The translations under genes were made by a program, and so were the position numbers. From NCBI GenBank assembly GCA_905234755.1, contig CAJOIT010000005.1, positions 62,001 through 126,000 of the forward strand: a stretch of 64,000 nt of DNA, written 5' to 3'. The notes beneath the pieces were generated by a model, which was not told the origin of the DNA, ran no database searches, and saw only the letters and a list, made by a program, of their open reading frames with translations. Shown here in pieces: positions 43,653 to 52,097 of the stretch; position 1 is the stretch's first letter; every line of letters begins with the position of its first letter. Origin of the DNA: an uncultured Bacteroidales bacterium. GTDB lineage: Bacteria > Bacteroidota > Bacteroidia > Bacteroidales > ML635J-15.

Positions 43653-43855
43653 GGGCAGACACGCACACGGGCCGTACGGATTGTCCGTTGTTGCGGTTGT
43701 TGTTGTCATCCGTGTTGCATTCGTCCGAATTGAAGTTGAGTTTCCACGCGTTGTTCGGGTTGCTGGTGTTGAGCGACGACGACCAGTAGTTGCCGTTGGA
43801 ACCAGCATTGTTGAGCTCGTCATTGTTGCGGTTGCCGGCGGCAGGCAGGAAAATA
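43653..43855 (-). other. DGR template repeat (TR)
   Basis: A 203-bp copy of the variable region 44132-44334, same strand, no gaps. Thirty positions differ; 29 are adenines in the template (coding-strand sense) and one is a G (43821). The template holds 57 adenines, so about half are altered in the variable region. Translated in register it has 19 Asn (AAC/AAT) codons, and every one differs in the target. The 28 bp at the downstream end (43653-43680) are GC-rich and identical to the target, as expected of an IMH-type initiation site. It belongs to no plausible gene. Confidence 0.93.
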
Positions 43856-44006
43856 CAACTCGTTTGCGTCGGCGGTACTGTTGTTTTCGAGGGCAAAGGA
43901 ATGCCTTGTGCAAGCCAACGCCCCCATCGATGCTATCCCACACATTTGCCTTGTGGGCCGACCGCCTATGAACTTGCCTTTGTCTGTGTTTTTGCCATAT
44001 ATCGGA

Positions 44007-44093
44007 CGGCGGACAGCCGTGCAGATTGCCGTGTGCGGCTGGGTAGCACACTCCGTGTGCACCGCACCCGACACTCAGCCCCGCTGTCCGCCG
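44007..44093. other. Triple-nested hairpin between VR and TR
   Basis: The outer stem is CGGCGGACAGC/GCTGTCCGCCG (44007-44017, 44083-44093), the middle GTGCGG/CCGCAC (44033-44038, 44062-44067), and the inner GCACAC-tcc-GTGTGC (44046-44060). It starts about 30 bp after the stop of the DGR target gene. DGR variable regions are often followed by hairpins needed for efficient homing. The gap 43856-44123 has no gene. Confidence 0.7.
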
Positions 44094-44123
44094 ATTTTTG
44101 CCAGTTTGCGACAGACTGAAGGC

Positions 44124-45119
44124 CTAGTTCTGGGCAGACACGCACACGGGCCGTACGGATAGCCCGTAGTAGCGGTAGTAGTAGTCAACCGTGTAGCAAT
44201 CGTCCGAACGGAAGTAGAGTAGCCACGCGCCGATCGGGTAGCTGGTGAAGAGCGACGACGACCAGTAGTAGCCGAGGGAACCAGCACTGTAGAGCTCGTA
44301 ATCGTAGCGGTAGCCGGCGGCAGGCAGGAAAATAGAGTTGCCGTTGCTTCCCGTGAACTTTTCTCCGTTTACACCGTTCTGGGTTGTCCACTCGTGGGTG
44401 CAGTTGTCGTACAGTTCCTGCATTTCGGAGAGCGTTGGCATTCGCCAGCCTGCGCCCCAGTTGGCGGTGGCGGCATCGTCGGAGGCTTCCAAGGTGGTAA
44501 GCGCATCGGTAAAGCCATTGTTTCCATACTCTGCATTGTTGCAGTACTTGGTGAGGCTGTTCCATCCACTATAGTTTTCGTCATTTTCATTATACACACA
44601 ATACCTGTAGGTGCTCCAGTTGTAGGTTGTCTTGGGGGTGGTTTCGCCCCAGGCAAAATAGTCGCCGTAGCCTTCGGGGGTAGTTGAACCAACATTGCAG
44701 GTCGCCCACCTTATGCCGCTCGGCAATCCGAGGTCAACGAACTCGTGTCCGTTAAGGGTGTTTGGTGGAGTTGGTCCAGGTGTCGGACTTGGACTTGGCG
44801 AAGGATTAGTGCCGTTGCTTGTCCACTGCGCGTACAAGGTCATATCGGCGGTGGCGGTTAGGGTATATCCATCGGGATAAGATGCACCACTTCCGCCCTG
44901 CACGGTGTTCCATCCTGTAAAGGTGTAGCCATCATAGGTGAAGGCATTGCGTGTGAGTGCCTGTGCTTCGCCTTCGGTAAAGGTCTGTGGCTGCATTGTG
45001 CCTGTACCGCCGTTGGGATTAAATGTTACGGTGTAAGTCTCCTTTTTCTTACAACCGCTTATCGCCAACATTCCTGCCAAGGTAACAATGGCGAAAAATA
45101 AGAATATACTTCTTTTCAT
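44124..45119 (-). CDS. FISUMP-domain lipoprotein, target of the diversity-generating retroelement
   Basis: A 331-residue lipoprotein with lipobox AISGC (about residues 19-23). An InlB-type B-repeat follows (about 28-100: YTVTFNPNGGTGTM, YTFTGWNT, ADMTLYAQW), then a Pro-Ser linker (PSPSPSPTPGPTPP), then a FISUMP domain from NGHEFVDLGLPSGIRWATCNVG to the end, with YFAWGETTP and ANWGAGWRMPTLSEMQEL. The last 68 codons are the DGR variable region, rich in Tyr like an engineered binding surface. The likely role is a surface receptor whose ligand specificity is diversified by mutagenic retrohoming; the ligand is unknown. It has its own -7 element at 45158. No reverse transcriptase or Avd-type accessory gene lies nearby. 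Confidence 0.92.
   Translation of the reverse strand: MKRSIFLFFAIVTLAGMLAISGCKKKETYTVTFNPNGGTGTMQPQTFTEGEAQALTRNAFTYDGYTFTGWNTVQGGSGASYPDGYTLTATADMTLYAQWTSNGTNPSPSPSPTPGPTPPNTLNGHEFVDLGLPSGIRWATCNVGSTTPEGYGDYFAWGETTPKTTYNWSTYRYCVYNENDENYSGWNSLTKYCNNAEYGNNGFTDALTTLEASDDAATANWGAGWRMPTLSEMQELYDNCTHEWTTQNGVNGEKFTGSNGNSIFLPAAGYRYDYELYSAGSLGYYWSSSLFTSYPIGAWLLYFRSDDCYTVDYYYRYYGLSVRPVCVSAQN
44132..44334 (-). other. DGR variable region (VR) at the 3' end of the FISUMP gene
   Basis: Partner of the template 43653-43855, covering about residues 262-329 of the target protein from SIFLPAAG to the last residues. Compared with the template, Asn codons became Tyr (12 times), Asp, Ser, Leu, Phe, Ile, Gly and Arg; Lys became Leu, Gln became Leu and Asp became Val. 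The unchanged scaffold (GYYWSSSL, SVRPVCVSA) keeps the fold. It ends 5 bp before the stop codon TAG. Confidence 0.93.
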
Positions 45120-45157
45120 CCTGTTTTTTTTAAATTATACTTAAAACTAATATTTTG

Positions 45158-45165
45158 CAAATGTA
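45158..45165 (-). promoter_or_regulatory. -7 promoter element for the DGR target gene
   Basis: TACATTTG on the minus strand, about 39 nt before the ATG at 45119. Confidence 0.55.
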
Positions 45166-45200
45166 ATGATTTTCTGGGAATACATTATACGAAAATGATT

Positions 45201-45917
45201 TTACTGATATTTTGATAAGTAACCGCCATTAAGGAATTCATCAACGGTTACCGATTCGAGCTTTCTATCGTCGAGAAGCCAGATATGGGAACAATACTTG
45301 GCAGCAATTTCCAAATCGTGGCACGAGAAAATTATGCATCGGTTTTCCTCCGAGGCTATTTTCTTCAGGTCGGACAAAAGTTTGCGTTTTGCAAAGAAAT
45401 CAAGGAAAGCAGTCGGTTCATCGAGCAGAATCACAGGCGTTTGCTGAACCATAGCCCTGCAAATCATAGCCTTCTGCCGTTCACCATCGCTTATTTCTGC
45501 AATCATAGAATCGGCAATGTCCGACAAACCGAATTTCTGTATAAAGTCCTCAATGATAGCATTATCGGCTTTTGTCCTGCGGTCGAAAATGTTAGTATAT
45601 GGACTTCTGCCAACAGCAATAAGGTCTCGGATGCGCATATTCAGAACCGCCTCAACCTTTGACGGCACAAAACTTATAAATCGGGACTTTTCGCGTGCCG
45701 AAATCTTTCCAAGCGGCACACCACAAATGCTTATTTGTCCACCAAGAGGCTTTTTCACACCAATAAGCGTATTCAGCATAGTGGTCTTACCTGTACCATT
45801 TCGTCCGACAAGACAAATAAAGTCGCCTGCATTTGCCGACAAATCAACCGCTTGCGACACCAACGGACGCTTATGCCCGAAAACAAGGCCTTCAATATTT
45901 AGAACCACCTCTCCCAT
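45201..45917 (-). CDS. FecE/BtuD-type ABC transporter ATP-binding protein
   Basis: A 238-residue ATPase driving uptake of an iron-chelate, haem or corrinoid. Walker A is GRNGTGKTTML, the Q-loop region is FVPSKVEA, the signature is an ISDGERQKAMI variant of LSGGQ, Walker B is VILLDEPTAFLD, and a switch His is in FSCHDLEIA. The start overlaps the permease stop (TAATG). It is the last gene of a three-gene importer operon (binding protein-permease-ATPase). Confidence 0.93.
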   Translation of the reverse strand: MGEVVLNIEGLVFGHKRPLVSQAVDLSANAGDFICLVGRNGTGKTTMLNTLIGVKKPLGGQISICGVPLGKISAREKSRFISFVPSKVEAVLNMRIRDLIAVGRSPYTNIFDRRTKADNAIIEDFIQKFGLSDIADSMIAEISDGERQKAMICRAMVQQTPVILLDEPTAFLDFFAKRKLLSDLKKIASEENRCIIFSCHDLEIAAKYCSHIWLLDDRKLESVTVDEFLNGGYLSKYQ

Positions 45918-46942
45918 TATATCACTGTCCGCTGGTTTTTAAATACAATCCATATAATAAATGGTGCGCCGAGTATGGAAATCACCGCATTTATAGGCAA
46001 AACTCCTTGTGAATAAAGGCAATGCGAAAGTATATCGCCACAAAGCAGGAAAGCGGCTCCCAAAATCATCGATGCAGGAATAAGCACAAAATGATTTGAT
46101 GTATTGAAAATCCACCTCGAAATATGGGGCACGGCAAGTCCGATAAAACCTAACGGACCGCAGAAAGCAGTAACCGCGCCAGTCAAAGCACTTACACCGA
46201 CAAATACTACCACTCGCAACCACTTGATGTTCATACCCATGCTTACGGCAAACTGTTCACCCAGAAGTAGAATGTTTAGTTTTTTGGAAAATAGATACAG
46301 CACCGCACATACTACAATGCACACCGGCACAAGCACTATCGAATCGTTGAACGATACCGAATCGAGGCTTCCCATTGTCCACACCACATACGACTTTACA
46401 TTTACCTCGTTTGAGAAGAACTGCATGACATTTACCACCGAAGCCACCACGCCCGAAACGAGAATACCAACGATGAGTATGCTCAGAATGTCCTTCACAC
46501 GCATGCTTACTGCGAGAATCAGCATCAGCACGGCTGCCGAACCTACGCCAGCGGCAATAAGTATCGCCAAGTTTGACACATCCGCCGATGATGGCAGGAA
46601 AAGTCCGCTTCCAAGCACAATCACTGCCACGCCCAAACTTGCACCGTTGCTAATACCAAGCACATATGGACCAGCAAGCGGATTGCGGAAAACCGTCTGC
46701 ATCAGCAATCCCGACACAGACAAGGCAGCACCGGCAACCATAGCGGTTATCAGTCGTGCCAAACGGAATTCGCGTATCGTAAACTGGTAATCCACAGACA
46801 AATCCGAACCGCCAAAGATATAACCGAAGATGTCCGAAAGCGGAATTTTGTTTGAACCAGTGCATACATCAAGTATTGCCAGCGCTATCAGCGCGACAAT
46901 TATCAAAGCATACCTTATAATATATGACAGACTGCGGTTCAA
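45917..46942 (-). CDS. FecCD/BtuC-type ABC transporter permease
   Basis: A 341-residue inner-membrane permease with about ten helices. Family signatures: VDYQFTIREFRLARLITAMVAGAALSVSG, QTVFRNPLAGPYVLGISNGASLG, and the coupling-region FCGPLGFIGLAVPHISRW. The start appears to be TTG (46942), 3 nt after the binding-protein stop; no ATG occurs before the first helix. It forms the channel together with the ATPase encoded directly downstream. Confidence 0.93.
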   Translation of the reverse strand: MNRSLSYIIRYALIIVALIALAILDVCTGSNKIPLSDIFGYIFGGSDLSVDYQFTIREFRLARLITAMVAGAALSVSGLLMQTVFRNPLAGPYVLGISNGASLGVAVIVLGSGLFLPSSADVSNLAILIAAGVGSAAVLMLILAVSMRVKDILSILIVGILVSGVVASVVNVMQFFSNEVNVKSYVVWTMGSLDSVSFNDSIVLVPVCIVVCAVLYLFSKKLNILLLGEQFAVSMGMNIKWLRVVVFVGVSALTGAVTAFCGPLGFIGLAVPHISRWIFNTSNHFVLIPASMILGAAFLLCGDILSHCLYSQGVLPINAVISILGAPFIIWIVFKNQRTVI

Positions 46943-46945
46943 TGT

Positions 46946-48007
46946 TTACTCAAGCTCCTTGTAATAGTACAAATCCTTATCGTCGCCAATGAAAATCTTG
47001 TGCAAATCAAGCAAAATAATGTCGGGATGCACAATGCCGGACTCCCAGAAGTCGCTACCGCCATACTCACTGGTAATCTTGTTGTTATTGTATATGCGAG
47101 CGTTTTTGTAAGGCGAAAAGTTTTCAAGTCGCGAATCGACATCAAGTATCTGCGAGCGTTTGGTTTTCTCGTTGGTATTCAGCCACACATCAGCATCACT
47201 AGCCTGACCAAACACCTGTTCGAGCGAATATGGCAGACTTTCAGTCGATTCATTGTCGAATATATACTGACCTCCAGCTTCCTTGACGAAGTTTGCAAAG
47301 AAACTATTTCCTCCAGGAACCCACCATGTGCCTTTCCACGGAAGGCTTACAAGCACCTTTGGAGTTTTTTCCACTGGCATAGCCTTGACTTCGTTGTACC
47401 TGTTTTCGACACTATCAAAGTAGTTCTCAGCCATTTCAAGCTTGTCGTAAAAACAACCGAAAAACTTTATCCATTCGGTTCTACCCATAGGCTTAGGTTC
47501 AAGATAATCGTCAACAATTACGACGGGAATACCAATCTTCTCCAGCTTCTGAAATCCCGAAATCGACTCGTTGTCAATTCCGTATGCGAATACAACATCT
47601 GGCTTCAACGAGATAATACGCTCCATGTCGAGTTGCTTGTCGTAACCGATTTCGTAAATCTTTCCATCTTCAATCATCTTTGACACAACTGGGTCGCAGA
47701 CATACTTTGTTCCGCTGATACCAGTGATAGTTGATGCTTCGCCAAGTTGCGAAATAAAAGCAGTATGTGTTGTCGAGAAGCACACCGCACTGTGAATTGG
47801 GATTTGAATTGTCGAATCTGATTTTTCGCGCGATAGGTGCAACAATGTGCCATTTCGCGTAAGCGTTATGTCATAACCGGCATCTGTAGCCACAATTCCA
47901 AAATTCTGGGAATAGCGATTTCCCTCAACAGTCTCTCTTTCTTGCCTGTAATCCTTGCAAGAAGCAAAGAATACGAGAGCTAACAATATGTATACTAGTC
48001 TATTCAT
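46946..48007 (-). CDS. Periplasmic-binding lipoprotein of an Fe-chelate/haem/B12 importer
   Basis: A 353-residue BtuF/FecB-like substrate-binding protein with a lipoprotein signal (LVYILLALVFFASC, Cys about 17). Two lobes are joined by a long helix: the N-lobe has CDPVVSKMIEDGKIYEIGYDKQLDMERIISLKPDVVFAYG and GIPVVIVDDYLEPKPMGRTEW; the C-lobe has FFANFVKEAGGQYIFD, DADVWLNTN and WESGIVHPDIILLDLHKI. The substrate cannot be set by sequence; no TonB-dependent receptor is adjacent. The -7 element lies inside the terminator of the preceding gene. Confidence 0.9.
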   Translation of the reverse strand: MNRLVYILLALVFFASCKDYRQERETVEGNRYSQNFGIVATDAGYDITLTRNGTLLHLSREKSDSTIQIPIHSAVCFSTTHTAFISQLGEASTITGISGTKYVCDPVVSKMIEDGKIYEIGYDKQLDMERIISLKPDVVFAYGIDNESISGFQKLEKIGIPVVIVDDYLEPKPMGRTEWIKFFGCFYDKLEMAENYFDSVENRYNEVKAMPVEKTPKVLVSLPWKGTWWVPGGNSFFANFVKEAGGQYIFDNESTESLPYSLEQVFGQASDADVWLNTNEKTKRSQILDVDSRLENFSPYKNARIYNNNKITSEYGGSDFWESGIVHPDIILLDLHKIFIGDDKDLYYYKELE

Positions 48008-48044
48008 AAAAAAAACTTCCGACTACAAATATAATCGGAAGTTT
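48008..48044 (-). terminator. Rho-independent terminator after the T9SS PKD peptidase gene
   Basis: On the minus strand AAACTTCCGA / TCGGAAGTTT (10 bp, 12-nt loop) followed by T's, 23 nt past the stop at 48067. Confidence 0.8.
48026..48033 (-). promoter_or_regulatory. -7 promoter element embedded in a terminator loop
   Basis: TATATTTG on the minus strand occupies the loop of the terminator above, 19 nt before the ATG at 48007 of the importer operon. Confidence 0.55.
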
Positions 48045-48066
48045 TCAATTATTAACACTTTAAAAT

Positions 48067-51000
48067 TTATTTGGTCAACATAATCTTTTTGTTTGCGACA
48101 AATGTCGAGGTGCTTATCCTAATAATGTAAAGACCTTCTGGATACGAAGAAATGTCCATTGAATAATCGCCAGCACCACTTACCTTAACCGACGAAACCA
48201 ATCTGCCGAGTGCATCATACATTTCAATATCGTAGCCATTTACATCCTGATTTCCAAATGTGATATTCAGCAATCCTGATGTTGGGTTCGGGAATACATC
48301 AATTGTATTGTTTTCGGCCTCTAATTCCTCAATGTCGTTTTCCAGACAAGAAACTGGTTCTATCGGCAACGATGTGTTGAACGAAAGCAATTCCGGAGCC
48401 GAATACCAAACATTATTCTTCTGTACCGACATTGTATTCAAGCCATCGTATGGTCTGTTATTTACAACTGGCACAACAAACAAGTCATCGCTAACATCAT
48501 CGTTGTTATTGTCGGGATAACTTACCTTGAAACCAACATGGAATGGTCCGGGAACTTCAATTGGTCTGTCGAACCTCACAAGTGTTGTCTGTCCTGCAAT
48601 CAGGTCCCTAATATACATCTTCTTGGTTCCGAGTTCTTCGCCAGGTTTTCCATTGTCATCGTCCCATACACAGAATGTAACTCTCGAATTGTAGTCACCA
48701 TATGCCGACTGGCTTACTGGAACAAGCAAGCCACGAACCTGATTAAATGTATGAGTATAGAAATAATCGGCGTATGCTTTTATTTTCTTTCCATTCTGTC
48801 CAGCATAAAATCCCCATGTGCCAGAAACCGACTTAGCGCCCAAAACATCACCTGTAGAAATATTGCTCAAGGTATCGCAATACGAAGCCACATGTCCGTT
48901 ATATACTCGCACATAGTTTTCCTTTGTAATAGTTGAAGAACCGCAGGAATTAGAAACCATCAATGTCACGCTGTAAATACCAGGAGTAGAATACAAAACG
49001 CCATTTATTGGAGAATATTCTGTAGATGTACGCGGAGAGCCACCCTCGAAAGTCCACTGCGAGTATGCCGGATTGTTTGTCGAAAGGTTTTCAAACATTA
49101 CAACATCGCCGTATGCAACCAACCTGTCGGTTGCTTCGAAATTTGCTTGAGGAGCAGCCGTACATGGATCAGTCTCGGATACCACAATGTACAATTCCTT
49201 TGTAATTTCATCGGTACCAATATTATTCATTACAGTCAACTTTACATAATATGAGCCAGGCGTATTATACACTACCGATGGATTTGGCTGATTGCTGGTT
49301 GCCGGAGTTCCTCCTTCAAATTCCCATGTCCACCTATAAGGATATGCTGTACTGAGATCAACGAAATTTACAGTTTCACCAGGACGAACGAGAGTCTTGT
49401 TTGATGTAAAGTTTGCAACAGGACTTTCGTCTGAATGAGGAACCACCCTAATGTAATTTTCCTTCAGTTCAATATCCTGAACACCATTAGTCTTACGGCA
49501 TCTAAGTTCCACATTGTATGTTCCCACTTCGGTATATGCGATTACAGGAGGAACTGAATCTGAACAGTTTGCAGGTGTACCACCATCAAAATGCCAAGCC
49601 CACTGGTCGAACGGACCATTTTGCGACAAGTTTGTAAACCTTACCACACCGCCTACAGGAATAACAGTGATGTTTGCCTCGAAATCTGCAATTGGCTGAG
49701 AAGTGTTGTTTGCAACAACAATACAACCTTCGCAAACTTCAGAATCGTAATCACCATCTGCATTCAATACATAAAGTGTTACATTAAATGCACCAGGAGT
49801 ATTATAGCAAATGTTGGTTGGATTCTGCTGCGTAGAACTAACAGTTTCAGCACCTTGGAAAGTCCATGTCCACGAATTCGGCGACCCCGACGACATATCG
49901 GTAAAATTAATGCAGTCACCTATAGTAATGTTGTACGATGAAGCCACAAATGCCGCCCTCAATTCTCCGTTTGGATCTGGAGGAGGAACATCGCCACCAT
50001 TATTTGTCACTGTAATGTACGCATTCTTTGTCTCTGTATCATTATTAGTTCCATCTGATACAGTAAGTGTCACATTATAAGTTCCTGCTGTAGAATATAC
50101 TACACTTGGATTCTGTGATGTTGATGTACTTGGGTTTCCTCCTTGGAATGTCCATGACCACGATGTCGGGTTACCTGTTGAAGCATCACGGAAAGCTACT
50201 GTTCCACCAACGCCCAAAGTTGTAGGAGTACCTGTGAAATCAGCATTTAATGTAGTTGGATCAGGAGGATTTGTTCCAGAATTTGGATAACGACCTTCGC
50301 AGGTTTCTGCACCGGTATTGTTCGGGTCAAGCCATGGTTTCAAGCGGTTAGCATTTGAAGTTCCGCCATTTTCCCAGTGCAAGTCGAAACGACCATATAC
50401 ATCATACAACATACTTGCTGAAGATGAACAATTATAATATGGGCCACCCGACAATGTTCCCATTACAAGTTTATTAGCGTCTCTGAACAACGGGGAACCC
50501 GAAGAACCGCCCTCTGTAAAGCCAGTAGATGCACTCCAAGTTGTCCTCCAGTGTCCATTTTGCGTATTGGTCTGACCAAAAGTACTCAAAGTCAATTCAC
50601 TTGTAACTATAGATATCTTTTTAATATCACCACTAGGATGATGGATTCCTGTTGAATGCGGAGCTGCCACATCCGTTCTGTCCCAACCATTATAATAAGC
50701 ACCTATTTGCTCTAGATTATCCTCTGTAGTATTAAGCAGGAGAAGCAAGAAATCGGTTCCAGATGCCTGAGCACCAGAAGGACGAGCCTTCAAAGTACAC
50801 CCACTAACAACATCATAATTAGGCTCAGATGTTGGATTATTACAATTAGGAGATTCAAAATTAAAATAAAACTCCCATCTATTGAAATATCCATTTCCAT
50901 CAACACCTCCACAATGGTCTGCCGTTAGGAAATATGGCGTACCATCGTTAGCTGTGTTGTTTACAAGTGTTCCTGAACAGAATCCTCCGCCTTCGCTTGA

Positions 51001-51687
51001 AATAACAAATATTTCAGCTACTCCTTTTTTCTGATCCTGCCAGTCAGCTCCTGCAGGGCAATTTACATTAACCTCACAACTTAATGACTCGCCAAATCCG
51101 GTTTCACGCTTCTGTGCATAATATCCGACAAAAGCATCAACGCCACGATAGAAATAAGAGAGAGCGTCAATCTTTATTACTGGCGTTCCAGAAACTGATG
51201 CTGGCTGTACATATTCCATATACAAGACATCACCCTGAATCATCTTCGGCGAATAATATGTACCGAATTGAGGGTTATTATCTGCATCCACCTTTACAAC
51301 CTGACGTCTGTTTTCGTTATACAGATACAACTCAGCGCCTTTAGGAATATAAAATTCCGGGCACATAACCTTCAATGCTCTTGCGCCTTCGGAAGCTATG
51401 CGCACACGCCATACTTTTGTTCCATCGGCAAGCACATCGGTTGTACCGCAATTGTCCATATTCATATTTACATCAAGGATTCGTGCGACCTTGTACAGTT
51501 CGCCATTTTTCTCATCCGATGCATCCTCATTCATAATCTGAACCATATCGGGCGAAGCGACAACAACATTGTCGATTTCCGACAAAAGTTCCGAATGCTT
51601 AAAGCTAACTGGTTGATTCTGCGAATATACGGTTGCAGATACAAGCAATGCAGCTACACTTAAAACAAATAATACTATCTTCTTCAT
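48067..51687 (-). CDS. T9SS-secreted trypsin-like (lysyl endopeptidase-type) protease with five PKD domains
   Basis: A 1206-residue secreted protease. The signal peptide is KKIVLFVLSVAALLVSATVYSQ, with an N-terminal propeptide-like region up to about 200. A chymotrypsin-fold catalytic domain (about 205-470) follows with His in FLTADHCGG, Asp in SGTDFLLLLL and Ser in EGGSSGSPLF, as in lysyl endopeptidases. Five PKD domains come next (SWSWTFQGG, SWTWTFQGA, QWAWHFDGG, RWTWEFEGG, YSQWTFEGG). A further beta domain and a T9SS type A sorting domain (VFPNPTSGLLNITF, YPEGLYIIRISTST) close the protein. It would act at the cell surface or in the medium as a protein-degrading enzyme. Ends at a strong terminator. 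Confidence 0.92.
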   Translation of the reverse strand: MKKIVLFVLSVAALLVSATVYSQNQPVSFKHSELLSEIDNVVVASPDMVQIMNEDASDEKNGELYKVARILDVNMNMDNCGTTDVLADGTKVWRVRIASEGARALKVMCPEFYIPKGAELYLYNENRRQVVKVDADNNPQFGTYYSPKMIQGDVLYMEYVQPASVSGTPVIKIDALSYFYRGVDAFVGYYAQKRETGFGESLSCEVNVNCPAGADWQDQKKGVAEIFVISSEGGGFCSGTLVNNTANDGTPYFLTADHCGGVDGNGYFNRWEFYFNFESPNCNNPTSEPNYDVVSGCTLKARPSGAQASGTDFLLLLLNTTEDNLEQIGAYYNGWDRTDVAAPHSTGIHHPSGDIKKISIVTSELTLSTFGQTNTQNGHWRTTWSASTGFTEGGSSGSPLFRDANKLVMGTLSGGPYYNCSSSASMLYDVYGRFDLHWENGGTSNANRLKPWLDPNNTGAETCEGRYPNSGTNPPDPTTLNADFTGTPTTLGVGGTVAFRDASTGNPTSWSWTFQGGNPSTSTSQNPSVVYSTAGTYNVTLTVSDGTNNDTETKNAYITVTNNGGDVPPPDPNGELRAAFVASSYNITIGDCINFTDMSSGSPNSWTWTFQGAETVSSTQQNPTNICYNTPGAFNVTLYVLNADGDYDSEVCEGCIVVANNTSQPIADFEANITVIPVGGVVRFTNLSQNGPFDQWAWHFDGGTPANCSDSVPPVIAYTEVGTYNVELRCRKTNGVQDIELKENYIRVVPHSDESPVANFTSNKTLVRPGETVNFVDLSTAYPYRWTWEFEGGTPATSNQPNPSVVYNTPGSYYVKLTVMNNIGTDEITKELYIVVSETDPCTAAPQANFEATDRLVAYGDVVMFENLSTNNPAYSQWTFEGGSPRTSTEYSPINGVLYSTPGIYSVTLMVSNSCGSSTITKENYVRVYNGHVASYCDTLSNISTGDVLGAKSVSGTWGFYAGQNGKKIKAYADYFYTHTFNQVRGLLVPVSQSAYGDYNSRVTFCVWDDDNGKPGEELGTKKMYIRDLIAGQTTLVRFDRPIEVPGPFHVGFKVSYPDNNNDDVSDDLFVVPVVNNRPYDGLNTMSVQKNNVWYSAPELLSFNTSLPIEPVSCLENDIEELEAENNTIDVFPNPTSGLLNITFGNQDVNGYDIEMYDALGRLVSSVKVSGAGDYSMDISSYPEGLYIIRISTSTFVANKKIMLTK

Positions 51688-51877
51688 TTTAATAACTTTT
51701 ATGTTAGTAAAAAACGGTGCAATTTAAGAAAAAGTTTTTAAACATAATTCTCGCATGCTATTTTTTTCAACGATTTTTTTTTGTAAAAGGTTGCCTCATC
51801 GTTTCATTTTTTTAATCAACTTATTTTCAAAGACTTCCAACAGTATCGCATTTTTTTTCATTTTTTAGGCAAAAAAA

Positions 51878-51908
51878 TTTGCCGAACCAATTTTTTGCAG
51901 TACTTTTG
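51878..51908 (+). promoter_or_regulatory. Promoter of tRNA-Lys
   Basis: TTTG (51878-51881), 19-nt spacer, TACTTTTG (51901-51908): consensus -33/-7 promoter, 23 nt upstream of the mature tRNA. Confidence 0.7.
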
Positions 51909-51931
51909 CAGTCCCAAATATTGGGAGGAAT

Positions 51932-52004
51932 GACCAATTAGCTCAGCAGGTAGAGCACCTGCCTTTTAAGCAGGGGGTCTGGGGTTCAAGTCCCCAATTG
52001 GTCA
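51932..52004 (+). tRNA. tRNA-Lys(TTT)
   Basis: A 73-nt cloverleaf. The acceptor is GACCAAT/ATTGGTC with discriminator A, the D arm is AGCTCAGCAGGTAGAGC, the anticodon loop CTTTTAA (anticodon TTT) sits in a CCTGC/GCAGG stem, and the T arm is CTGGGGTTCAAGTCCCCA. CCA is not encoded. Confidence 0.97.
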
Positions 52005-52007
52005 CAG

Positions 52008-52035
52008 AAAGCACGATGAATGTCGTGCTTTTTTT
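52008..52035 (+). terminator. Rho-independent terminator of tRNA-Lys
   Basis: AAAGCACGA-tgaatg-TCGTGCTTT (9 bp) followed by TTTT, directly after the tRNA. Confidence 0.88.
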
Positions 52036-52042
52036 ATGCAAC

Positions 52043-52067
52043 AAAAAAAGGAAGCTACAAAGCTTCC
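52043..52067 (-). terminator. Rho-independent terminator of the DUF4290-murA-TlpA operon
   Basis: On the minus strand GGAAGCT-ttgt-AGCTTCC (7 bp) followed by TTTTTTT, 30 nt past the thioredoxin-like gene. Confidence 0.85.
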
Positions 52068-52097
52068 CTCATGAAAAAATATGAACAAAAAAAATGA

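Noticed and set aside
43591-43896. Open frame of 101 codons reading as a second FISUMP C-terminus rich in Asn
   Set aside because: It is the DGR template repeat read in register: no start or ribosome site, no FISUMP N-terminal part, and the Asn-rich sequence is explained by AAC/AAT template codons.
43856-44123. Avd-like accessory gene between VR and TR
   Set aside because: No frame over about 80 codons with a plausible start on the minus strand; the segment is made of hairpins instead.
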